Below the pieces are notes generated by a model. It saw nothing but the letters and a program-made list of their open reading frames with translations, ran no database searches and was not told where the DNA came from. A program made the position numbers and the translations under genes. Positions 42,562 through 49,146 of a stretch of DNA of 49,146 nucleotides are shown piece by piece (the stretch's first letter is position 1; the number at the start of each line of letters is the position of its first letter). Origin of the DNA: an uncultured Bacteroidales bacterium (GTDB lineage Bacteria > Bacteroidota > Bacteroidia > Bacteroidales > UBA932); NCBI GenBank assembly GCA_946402945.1, contig CAMIYB010000008.1, positions 1 to 49,146 on the forward strand, in the 5' to 3' direction.

Positions 42562-44118
42562 TTAAGGGGCGAGTTGGGTCAGGGTCGCTCTCAAGGGTTC
42601 GGCCAGACCCGTGACCGTGATGGTGAAGGTGGCCGTTCGGGCCGAGGTGGTCGTATTCTGTTTTACGACCACAGTCAGCGAACCGTCGTCCGTTCCACCG
42701 GCGGTGTACTCCTCCACCCAGTCGTAGTCCGCATCGGCTTCCACGGTCCAGGAACCGCTCATATTGGTAAATACCAGATCGAAGGAGCCGACCGTCGCCG
42801 TGGCGGCGAGCACCTTCGTATCGACCTCCAGCTTGGCCGTCTTCTCGGCCGACTTGTGCTCCTTGACCACGGCGCCGGCCGCAACCGGCATGCCCCAGTC
42901 GGCACGACGGGCCCATATCTTGAGGTAGTCCCCTACCTTGATGCCCTGCTTGTCGAGGTAACCGTCCACGATCTCCGTGCCGCCCACCCCGTCATAGAGG
43001 CCGGCGACATACACCGAGCCGCTCTCGTCTTTGAGGTAGAAGTTGCTGTACTGCTCGCCGTCGATGATCTGGAACACGGTGCCGGAGAGTTCGTAGAAGA
43101 TCTCCTTGCTGACCGGCTTGGCCCCGAAGTCGGTGACCGTCAGCGCCTCGACGTCGGTATTGCCCTCCTGCGTGAGGGTCAGCTTAAGCGACTCCGCACC
43201 GGCGGATGCGACGGTGAAGGTGGCCGTACGCTGCATCATGCTCACATTTTCCTTGAGGGTCAGGACGATATCGCCGCTTTCCGTACCTTCCTTCGTGGTG
43301 AGGGTCACCCAGTCGTAGGTCTCCGCCGGAGTCACCGTCCATTTTTCTTCGAGGTTCAGCACCTCCAGGGCAAAGCGCGCCTCGGCGTCCTTGGCCTTGG
43401 CCGTCACTGTCGGGACGGCGCAGCTGAGCATCGGATCCGTGGGCTCGCTCCACTCGATGGGATAGGTCTTCATGCCCTCGGGCGTACCCTTATAGGAGCC
43501 GCGGGTCGCGCCGACCGTGATGTGCCAGCCGACGCCCACGCCCATGCGGTCCAGCCACCCGTCGGTGAACTGCGGGCCGTTCTTCCCGTCATAGAGACCG
43601 TAGATGTAGATCTCTCCCGTACCGTCATTGATGTAGAAATTGCTGTAGGTATCGGACTTGGCGACCTTCGTGATCTTGCCCGAAAGGATGAAGAAGATGG
43701 ACGCGTCGTCCGGGTGGTCGAGGAAGTCGGCGACCGAAATCTCCTCGATGAGTTCGCCCAGGGCGCCTTCCTGCATCACCTTGGCCGAAACGCCGGTATA
43801 GTCACCGTTAAGCGAGATGAGGGCGCTGCGGTTGTGGTCTTCGTTCTTGCCCATGTGGACCGTCAGGACGGTCTGGCCGGGGCCGCCGGCCGTCGGGAAC
43901 ACGCTCACGTCGTCCACCTTGTCCCGGGAGGTTCCGGGGAAGACGCTGGCCTTCCAATCGACGGTGGAGGTGACGGTAATGGTGATGTCGCCGCCGTCGG
44001 AGCCCAGCGAATAGGACCCTTGGTCGGTGGTGACCATCGGCTGGTCGACGGGGGTACTCATCCGGCAGGAAGCAAGTGCCAGGAGTCCGAGAATGGAGAG
44101 GATATGCTTGACTTTCAT
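42562..44118 (-). CDS. Lipoprotein of alternating BACON-like and OB-fold-like domains
   Basis: 518 residues. The lipobox is L-A-S-C. Three BACON-like domains (about 28-118, 245-330 and 430-518; each with W-K-A-S, W-V-T-L or W-V-E-E and closing T-L-T-Q type strands) alternate with two OB-like units (about 120-235 and 335-425). The OB-like units share S-N-F-Y-[IL]-x-D and [IV]-Y-[IV]-[YA]-G-L-Y-D-G, as in DUF5689-type proteins, so internal duplication is evident. It lies between two Oar-like receptors, 12 bp after the first one's stop, and is probably their surface partner. No catalytic motif is seen. Confidence 0.78.
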   Translation of the reverse strand: MKVKHILSILGLLALASCRMSTPVDQPMVTTDQGSYSLGSDGGDITITVTSTVDWKASVFPGTSRDKVDDVSVFPTAGGPGQTVLTVHMGKNEDHNRSALISLNGDYTGVSAKVMQEGALGELIEEISVADFLDHPDDASIFFILSGKITKVAKSDTYSNFYINDGTGEIYIYGLYDGKNGPQFTDGWLDRMGVGVGWHITVGATRGSYKGTPEGMKTYPIEWSEPTDPMLSCAVPTVTAKAKDAEARFALEVLNLEEKWTVTPAETYDWVTLTTKEGTESGDIVLTLKENVSMMQRTATFTVASAGAESLKLTLTQEGNTDVEALTVTDFGAKPVSKEIFYELSGTVFQIIDGEQYSNFYLKDESGSVYVAGLYDGVGGTEIVDGYLDKQGIKVGDYLKIWARRADWGMPVAAGAVVKEHKSAEKTAKLEVDTKVLAATATVGSFDLVFTNMSGSWTVEADADYDWVEEYTAGGTDDGSLTVVVKQNTTTSARTATFTITVTGLAEPLRATLTQLAP

Positions 44119-44130
44119 GGCTTTCTGCTT

Positions 44131-47100
44131 TTAGAAGATGTAACGTGCACTGAAGATCATCTGCCAGGTGGAGGAGAAACCCGTGTAGCGGTTGAAGGTC
44201 TCGTAGAGTTTCTCCGTACCGTCCGTACGGAAATTGAAGACCGGCTTGGCGCCTTCGGTATAAACCTCCTTGGGATTGGTCAGGGTCAGCGGTTTGGCGC
44301 TCTGCCTGGCGGACCATTCATTGCCCCAGGCGGGGTTGAGGAGGTTGCCGATGTTCTCGATGTCGAGCCCCAGTTGGATGGTGTGCCTGTAGGAGCCGGT
44401 GTAGAAGTAGAAGTTCTGCTTGAACTGGAGGTCGAAATGATGGACCCACGGGCCGACCAGGCCGTAGCGCTCGGCCACGCCGCCGGTGTGTTTGCTCAGG
44501 TAGGGATCCTGCTCGACATAGTTCCAGAAGTCCCGTTTCTGGTCTTCCGCCCGATAGACGATGGCCTTCTGGGCGTCGGTGTAGCCCGAACCCGTAAAGG
44601 GCTTGTAATCTTCGAACTGCCAGCCGTCGCGGTCGTAGATGTCCGCGTAGGTCGGGATATCCAGCGGGTCGTAGGCGTTGGCGCCCGTCCCGAGGATGCT
44701 GTTGGAAGCATAGTAACTCGGGGTGTAACGCTGGTTCGGCCCGCCGTAGTAGGTCAGGGTAATGGAGGAACCGGCCCACTTGAGATAGTCGATGGAGTAG
44801 GAGATGTTGGCGATGATGCGGTGGGGCATCACGTAACTGGCCCAGCCGAGTTCGGGCTCATTGGCGCCGCCCACGCCGCTCAGGCCGTTCCAGACGCTGT
44901 AAAGCTGGTCGCCCACGCCGTCGTTGATAACCCGGGAGGCCGCATGGGTGTAGGCGATGGACCCGCTCAGGCCATGCCAGGGCTTCTTCTCCAACTTGGC
45001 CGTCACGGAATAATACCAGCCCCAGAGTTTCGGGTTGGTCACATTGTAGAGGAGATAGGCCGATGTGATCTGGCCGTCATAGTTGCCGTTGTCGTAGTAA
45101 GGCCGCGGGATGACATCCTGGGCCTCGGTCAGGCGGGTCGGGTTCTTCAGACCGATGTTGCGGACCGTCACCGGATTGATATCCTTCTTGAAGATTCCCT
45201 CCACGGAGGCGACGAAGCCGCCGGGCAGTTCGGCATCCAGGGCGAGGGAGGATTTCCACGACATCGGGCTGGTCAAATCCTTATCCATCAGCGTAATGCT
45301 GGTCAGGTTCAGGCCGGAGGCCTCCGGGGAGAAGCCCGAGGGATAGATCTGGGCGAGGAGATTGTCGCGGTCGGAGGAGATGGACGGGACCGTCTGACCG
45401 GCCGCCACGCTGCGGGTCACCGTGGTCTGGAGGACGCCGGCGTCACCGCTCTGGGCCACGATCCATACGAAGGGGATACGGCCGATGAAAATGCCCGTAC
45501 CGCCGCGAGCGACGAGTTTGCGGTTGCCGAGAATGTCCCAGTTGAAACCCAGGCGCGGAGAGGCGGTCAGGCGGGATTTCGGCATGTCCACGGTATTGTA
45601 TCTGCCGTCCGGGTAGTTCGGGGTGGCGGCGAAGACGGCCTGCTCGACCCGGGCGTTCCGGTTGAAATCGAGGTTCGGATAGACCGGAAGTTCCAGGCGG
45701 AGACCCGCGCTGAGTTTGAAGCGGTCGCTCACCGACCAGTCGTCCTGCAGGTAGAAAGCGAACTGGTAGAAATTGAAGTGGGGATACTCCTGGGCGAAGG
45801 TCGGGTTGTTGCCGTGGGTGATGGCGAACTGCGAGGGCTTGTCCAGCCAGGTGCCCGCCTTGAGGGCGTCATAGAGTTCCTGCTCGTCCTCGAATTCATA
45901 GACGAAAGCGCCGGCGCCCATGCGCTGGAAACCGTTCTTGGTCACATCGCTCTCGAACTGGAGGCCCGCCAGCAGGGAATGGCTGCCCAGGCTGTAGGCC
46001 AATTCGTCTGTGGCCACGATGGTGGAGACGTCGCGGAGGTTGCCGTAGGAGAAGGCCTCGTAACCGAAAGAGGTGTAGGTGTCACCGCCCACCGCGATAT
46101 CCACGAAGGGGAAGAAGCCGCCGTCGGTGTGGCGGGGCTCATACTGGTGGGACCAGGTGAAGCGGAAGGTATTGCCCAGCGTGCCGTCCAGGAAGCGGGA
46201 GTTGAGTTCCGCGGCGATGGAGGAGTGGTTCTGGTCCTGGTAGTAGCGGGCGTTCTGGAAGTAGAGCGCGTACATGGAAGTACGGTTCTTGGTGGTGTAG
46301 CCCGTGTTGGCGAAGCCGGTCGTCGATGTGGACGGGGCCGAGGCATAGCCGCTGTTGACCAGGGAATAACGGATGTTGAGCCGGTGATTGCGGTTGATGT
46401 TCCAGTCGAGGCGGCCGAGGAACTTGAAGGTCGGGGTCTCGGTATTGTAACCGGTGTAAACGCCCGGATCGTAACCGTATTTGCTGCGGAGGGTCCGCTG
46501 GATTTCGTCCAGGACCAGGGCGCTCGGCCGGGCGATGCCGTCGTTGCCGTTGCTGAAGACGTTGCCGCCCTCGACATTGACGATCTTGCCGTCGGCGTCC
46601 AGTTTGCGGTCGGCGAGTTTGCGGGTCGGGCCGGGCTCGACGCTGCGGTCCCATTCGGCGTTGACGAAGAAGAAGAGCTTGTCCTTGACAATCGGTCCGC
46701 CGACGGTAAAGCCGCCCATGTTGTAGCGGTTGGCCGTCTTGGTCAGGATCGTGCCGTTGACGTTGTCACCCTGCATGTCCTGGTTGCGGAAATACCAATA
46801 GGCCGAGGCGTGGTACTCGTTCGTACCGGACTTGGTGGTCGCGTTGATGCCGCCGCCGGTAAAACCGGACTGCCGCACGTCGTAGGGAGTGATGGCGATG
46901 GCCACCTGGTCCAGGGCCTCCAGCGAAATCGGGCTGCCGCCGGCCGGGAGGTTGGAGCCGATACCGAAGGCATTGTTGAACGCCGCACCGTCCACCGTCA
47001 CGTAGGAATCCCGGTAGGATCCGCCGCCGATGTAGGTCTTGGTGCCGTTCACATAGGCCTGCGGAGTCTGTTTGAGGATATCGTTCATGCTGCGCGAGAT

Positions 47101-47553
47101 GCTCGGCAGGGACATGATCTGCTTCGACGAGAGGGCAGTCATGGCCCCGGCCCGGTCGGACCGCATGTTGGAATTGGCACCTTCGGCGGATACCGTCACG
47201 GCATCCAGCAGCATCGACTCCTCAGACAGCGACGCATTGAGCCGCAGGTTGTCGGACAGGGAAAGGTAAATATCCGTGAACACCTTCTCGGCATAACCGA
47301 GGCAGGAAACGGTGACCCGGTAAGGACCGCCGGCAGTGATATTGGGCAGGCGGTAGAGACCTTTCGAATCAGTTACGGAATAGAACTGGGAGCCGGTCGG
47401 CTGATGGACGGCGACAACCGTCGCGCCGGCCAGGGGTCCCTGCTCGTCAGTGACCTTTCCGCTCATCGAGGAAGTAGTCACCTGGGCATAGGAAACCGCC
47501 CCCGCAACCAGGAGGCTGATTACGAGAAGGGCCGATTTGATCACTTGCTTCAT
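44131..47553 (-). CDS. Oar-like TonB-dependent receptor (copy 1)
   Basis: 1140 residues from the ATG at 47553. The signal peptide ends V-S-Y-A-Q and the mature protein begins V-T-T-S-S-M-S-G-K-V, with a carboxypeptidase-like domain (G-P-L-A-G-A-T-V-V-A-V). The plug has V-T-V-D-G-A-A-F-N-N-A-F-G, T-P-Y-D-V-R-Q-S-G-F-T-G-G-G-I-N-A-T-T-K-S-G-T-N and V-G-G-P-I-V-K-D-K-L-F-F-F-V-N-A-E. The barrel ends M-I-F-S-A-R-Y-I-F. It is clearly homologous along its length to the receptor at 39109-42498 but well diverged, so the duplication is old. It has its own promoter (47585-47615) divergent from metK. Substrate unknown. Confidence 0.9.
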   Translation of the reverse strand: MKQVIKSALLVISLLVAGAVSYAQVTTSSMSGKVTDEQGPLAGATVVAVHQPTGSQFYSVTDSKGLYRLPNITAGGPYRVTVSCLGYAEKVFTDIYLSLSDNLRLNASLSEESMLLDAVTVSAEGANSNMRSDRAGAMTALSSKQIMSLPSISRSMNDILKQTPQAYVNGTKTYIGGGSYRDSYVTVDGAAFNNAFGIGSNLPAGGSPISLEALDQVAIAITPYDVRQSGFTGGGINATTKSGTNEYHASAYWYFRNQDMQGDNVNGTILTKTANRYNMGGFTVGGPIVKDKLFFFVNAEWDRSVEPGPTRKLADRKLDADGKIVNVEGGNVFSNGNDGIARPSALVLDEIQRTLRSKYGYDPGVYTGYNTETPTFKFLGRLDWNINRNHRLNIRYSLVNSGYASAPSTSTTGFANTGYTTKNRTSMYALYFQNARYYQDQNHSSIAAELNSRFLDGTLGNTFRFTWSHQYEPRHTDGGFFPFVDIAVGGDTYTSFGYEAFSYGNLRDVSTIVATDELAYSLGSHSLLAGLQFESDVTKNGFQRMGAGAFVYEFEDEQELYDALKAGTWLDKPSQFAITHGNNPTFAQEYPHFNFYQFAFYLQDDWSVSDRFKLSAGLRLELPVYPNLDFNRNARVEQAVFAATPNYPDGRYNTVDMPKSRLTASPRLGFNWDILGNRKLVARGGTGIFIGRIPFVWIVAQSGDAGVLQTTVTRSVAAGQTVPSISSDRDNLLAQIYPSGFSPEASGLNLTSITLMDKDLTSPMSWKSSLALDAELPGGFVASVEGIFKKDINPVTVRNIGLKNPTRLTEAQDVIPRPYYDNGNYDGQITSAYLLYNVTNPKLWGWYYSVTAKLEKKPWHGLSGSIAYTHAASRVINDGVGDQLYSVWNGLSGVGGANEPELGWASYVMPHRIIANISYSIDYLKWAGSSITLTYYGGPNQRYTPSYYASNSILGTGANAYDPLDIPTYADIYDRDGWQFEDYKPFTGSGYTDAQKAIVYRAEDQKRDFWNYVEQDPYLSKHTGGVAERYGLVGPWVHHFDLQFKQNFYFYTGSYRHTIQLGLDIENIGNLLNPAWGNEWSARQSAKPLTLTNPKEVYTEGAKPVFNFRTDGTEKLYETFNRYTGFSSTWQMIFSARYIF

Positions 47554-47584
47554 ATTGTAAGTTTCGTCGAATTGTTCCAATTCG

Positions 47585-47615
47585 CAAATATAACCATTTC
47601 CCCCGGATTGGCAAA
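47585..47615 (-). promoter_or_regulatory. Promoter of the Oar-like receptor operon
   Basis: On the minus strand TTTG (47612-47615), exactly 19 bp, then TATATTTG (47585-47592) is a textbook Bacteroidetes promoter. The leader to the ATG at 47553 is about 25 nt. Confidence 0.8.
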
Positions 47616-47642
47616 GGTCCGCCCAAAGATTTTCCAAAAACC

Positions 47643-47673
47643 TTGGCGGTCTCGGAAAAACGCCGTACCTTTG
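47643..47673 (+). promoter_or_regulatory. Promoter of metK
   Basis: TTGG (47643-47646), 19 bp, then TACCTTTG (47666-47673) fits the Bacteroidetes promoter. The start site would be about 47680, leaving a long structured leader of about 125 nt before the ATG at 47805. It is divergent from the receptor promoter 27 bp away. Confidence 0.75.
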
Positions 47674-47688
47674 CATCGCCTTAAGGGA

Positions 47689-47740
47689 ACGTGGATAGAT
47701 TTGCCTGCTTGCAACCACGGTAAAAAATGCTAAAATCGAC
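47689..47740 (+). ncRNA. Candidate SAM-II riboswitch in the metK leader
   Basis: A P1-like helix CGTGG (47690-47694) with CCACG (47715-47719) encloses a 20-nt loop containing GATTT, CC and TTGCAA. After it comes a tail with TAAA and GCTAAAA (47720-47738). The order, spacing and conserved blocks (GATTT...CC...TTGCAA, then TAAA...GCTAAAA) agree with SAM-II aptamers as I remember them. The loop GCA can pair with TGC in the tail and GATTT with AAATC, giving the H-type pseudoknot that SAM-II needs. Placement directly before S-adenosylmethionine synthetase fits feedback control. A covariance-model search has not been run. Confidence 0.65.
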
Positions 47741-47770
47741 CGGCGGCTCCTGTCCGCCCCCGCGCTTTAG

Positions 47771-47799
47771 CAGCCCGTCCCCGGCGCTGTTATTTTTTT
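47771..47799 (+). terminator. Intrinsic terminator just before the metK start codon
   Basis: CAGC-CCG, a TCCC loop and CGG-C-GCTG (47771-47789, one bulged C) form a GC-rich stem followed by TTATTTTTTT (47790-47799). The metK ATG is only 5 nt further. Between the aptamer-like structure and this stem lies another small hairpin (GGCGG/CCGCC, 47742-47758). A terminator inside a leader, upstream of its own gene, suggests conditional transcription termination. Confidence 0.7.
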
Positions 47800-47804
47800 G
47801 CCCT

Positions 47805-49136
47805 ATGCACTACCTTTTCACTTCAGAAAGCGTATCTGAAGGCCATCCGGACAAGGTGGCCGACCAGATTTCCGATGCCATCCTGGACGAGTTTCTCCGC
47901 CAGGACCCCGAGGCCAAAGTGGCCTGTGAAACTTTTTGCACCACCGGTCTGGTGGTCGTTGGCGGCGAGGTGACCACCGAGACCGCCTATGTCGATATCC
48001 AGAAGACCGTCCGCCGCGTCATCCGCGAAATCGGCTACGACAAGGCCGACTACCAGTTCGACTGCAACTCCTGCGGCGTGCTCTCCGCCATCCACGAACA
48101 GAGCCCCGATATCTACCGCGGCGTGGCCCGGGAGGCCGGGGAACAGGGTGCCGGCGACCAGGGCATGATGTTCGGCTATGCCTGCTGCGAGACCTCCGAG
48201 TACATGCCCCTGCCGCTCTATCTGTCCCATCTGACCTTGAAAATCCTCTCGGACATCCGCAAACGCGAGCCCTCGCTGATGCCCTATCTGCGGCCCGACG
48301 CCAAGGCCCAGTTCACAGTCGAATACGACAGCGAAACGCGCCGGCCGGTGCGCATCCACACCATCGTGGTCTCCACCCAGCACGACGAGTTCACCCCCGG
48401 CTACGGCTCCTATCCCGAAGCCGTCTCGGCCATCGGCGAGGAGGCGGCCGACCGCCTCATGCACGACGCCATCGAGGAAGACGTCCGCAACATCCTGATT
48501 CCCAACCTGATCTCCCAACTTCCGGAGGAAACCGCCGCCCTCTTCGACGGCCATTTCATCCTCCACGTCAACCCGACGGGCAAGTTCGTCATCGGCGGCC
48601 CGCACGGCGACACCGGCCTGACCGGAAGGAAGATCATCGTCGATACCTACGGCGGACGCGGCGCCCATGGCGGCGGCGCCTTCTCGGGCAAAGACCCCTC
48701 CAAGGTGGACCGCAGCGCCGCCTACATGGCCCGCTACGTCGCCAAGAACATGGTCGCGGCCGGCATCGCCCGCGAAATGCTCGTCCAACTGTCCTACGCC
48801 ATCGGCGTGGCCCGGCCGGTCAGCATCTTCGTCGACACCTGCGGCACGGCCTCCCCCGAGGTCGTCAAACTCGCCGGAAGCGCCTCTTCCGTCGATAGTT
48901 ACATCGCCTCCCGCATCGCCTCCATCTTCGACCTCCGCCCGGCCGCCATCATCGAGCGTTTCGGCCTGAAAAACCCCATCTACGGCCCCACGGCGGCCTA
49001 TGGCCACATGGGCCGCACGCCCTACGAAAAGACCCTCCGGCTCCTCCGCGACGGACGCGAAGTCGACCGGAAAGTCCAGTTCTTCGGCTGGGAGCGCCTC
49101 GACGCCGTCGATGCCATCCGCGCCGCCCTCTCCTAG
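47805..49136 (+). CDS. metK: S-adenosylmethionine synthetase
   Basis: 443 residues, starting [18 protein letters not shown]; upstream in-frame codons run through the terminator and are not coding. It makes S-adenosylmethionine from methionine and ATP in the cytoplasm. The family signatures [12 protein letters not shown] and [15 protein letters not shown] are intact, as is the K-V-D-R-S-A-A-Y segment. Length is normal for Bacteroidota. It is complete, with the stop 10 bp before the window end. Expression is probably controlled by the SAM-responsive leader described above. Confidence 0.98.
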   Translation: MHYLFTSESVSEGHPDKVADQISDAILDEFLRQDPEAKVACETFCTTGLVVVGGEVTTETAYVDIQKTVRRVIREIGYDKADYQFDCNSCGVLSAIHEQSPDIYRGVAREAGEQGAGDQGMMFGYACCETSEYMPLPLYLSHLTLKILSDIRKREPSLMPYLRPDAKAQFTVEYDSETRRPVRIHTIVVSTQHDEFTPGYGSYPEAVSAIGEEAADRLMHDAIEEDVRNILIPNLISQLPEETAALFDGHFILHVNPTGKFVIGGPHGDTGLTGRKIIVDTYGGRGAHGGGAFSGKDPSKVDRSAAYMARYVAKNMVAAGIAREMLVQLSYAIGVARPVSIFVDTCGTASPEVVKLAGSASSVDSYIASRIASIFDLRPAAIIERFGLKNPIYGPTAAYGHMGRTPYEKTLRLLRDGREVDRKVQFFGWERLDAVDAIRAALS

Positions 49137-49146
49137 CCTGCGGCAC

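Noticed and set aside
42535..47733. 1732-codon plus-strand open frame opposite the receptor and BACON/OB genes
   Set aside because: It spans three well-supported minus-strand genes and their boundaries; no domain is recognisable.
47727..47804. Upstream extension of metK by 26 codons
   Set aside because: It would be translated through the terminator stem and T-run, and metK homologues begin at the M-H-Y-L-F-T-S-E start used here.

Overview
The window is chromosomal DNA from a GC-rich member of the Bacteroidales (Bacteroidota), probably a gut or rumen lineage. The evidence is the SusC/SusD pair, BACON-domain lipoproteins, DUF3823 and DUF5689 proteins, TonB-dependent receptors with carboxypeptidase-like N-termini, and promoters of the Bacteroidetes type (TTTG, about 19 bp, TAnnTTTG) before several operons. 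I see no rRNA, tRNA, CRISPR array, insertion sequence or prophage.

Region 1 (1-19251, minus strand) is a glycan-utilisation locus joined to xylose catabolism. In transcription order it encodes a Nudix-type regulator, xylulokinase, xylose isomerase, a xylose/H+ symporter-like MFS permease and a GH3 enzyme. After a 123-bp promoter gap come a GH78 alpha-rhamnosidase, an AraC regulator, SusC, SusD, a DUF3823 lipoprotein, two large BACON-type lipoproteins and the start of another exported protein. Several junctions are 4-bp ATGA overlaps. The likely substrate is a glycan or glycoside carrying rhamnose and xylose.

Region 2 (19252-20107) is the only long gap without a gene. It holds the xyl promoter with two dyads, a foldback element with a perfect 27-bp inverted repeat and five GGCCATGACGC-type units, a 105-bp imperfect palindrome, and the rhaM promoter. 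Region 3 (20108-21634, plus) encodes rhamnose mutarotase and an unrecognised lipoprotein with TIM-barrel glycosidase-like features.

Region 4 (21706-26656, plus) is the most unusual part. A 1305-residue protein carries three tandem FtsK/EccC-like ATPase modules, of which only the middle one has an intact Walker A, and it has no membrane segment that I can see. Three small helical proteins follow at 1-3 bp spacing. Two of these start MLD[VI] and carry a central W-N-D turn like WXG100 proteins. I read this as a candidate minimal type VII-like (ESX-like) system in a Gram-negative bacterium. A divergent ROK-family kinase and a type I mannose-6-phosphate isomerase follow on the same strand (26678-28793).

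Region 5 (28796-38963, minus) looks like an exported nucleic-acid-scavenging operon: a giant multi-domain surface lipoprotein, a BACON-NUC1 nuclease, an endonuclease/exonuclease/phosphatase-family enzyme, a TonB-dependent receptor and a DUF5689 lipoprotein. Region 6 (39109-47553, minus) has two paralogous Oar-like TonB-dependent receptors around a lipoprotein of alternating BACON-like and OB-fold-like domains. Region 7 (47643-49136, plus) is metK behind its own promoter, a leader that resembles a SAM-II riboswitch, and an intrinsic terminator only 5 nt before the start codon.
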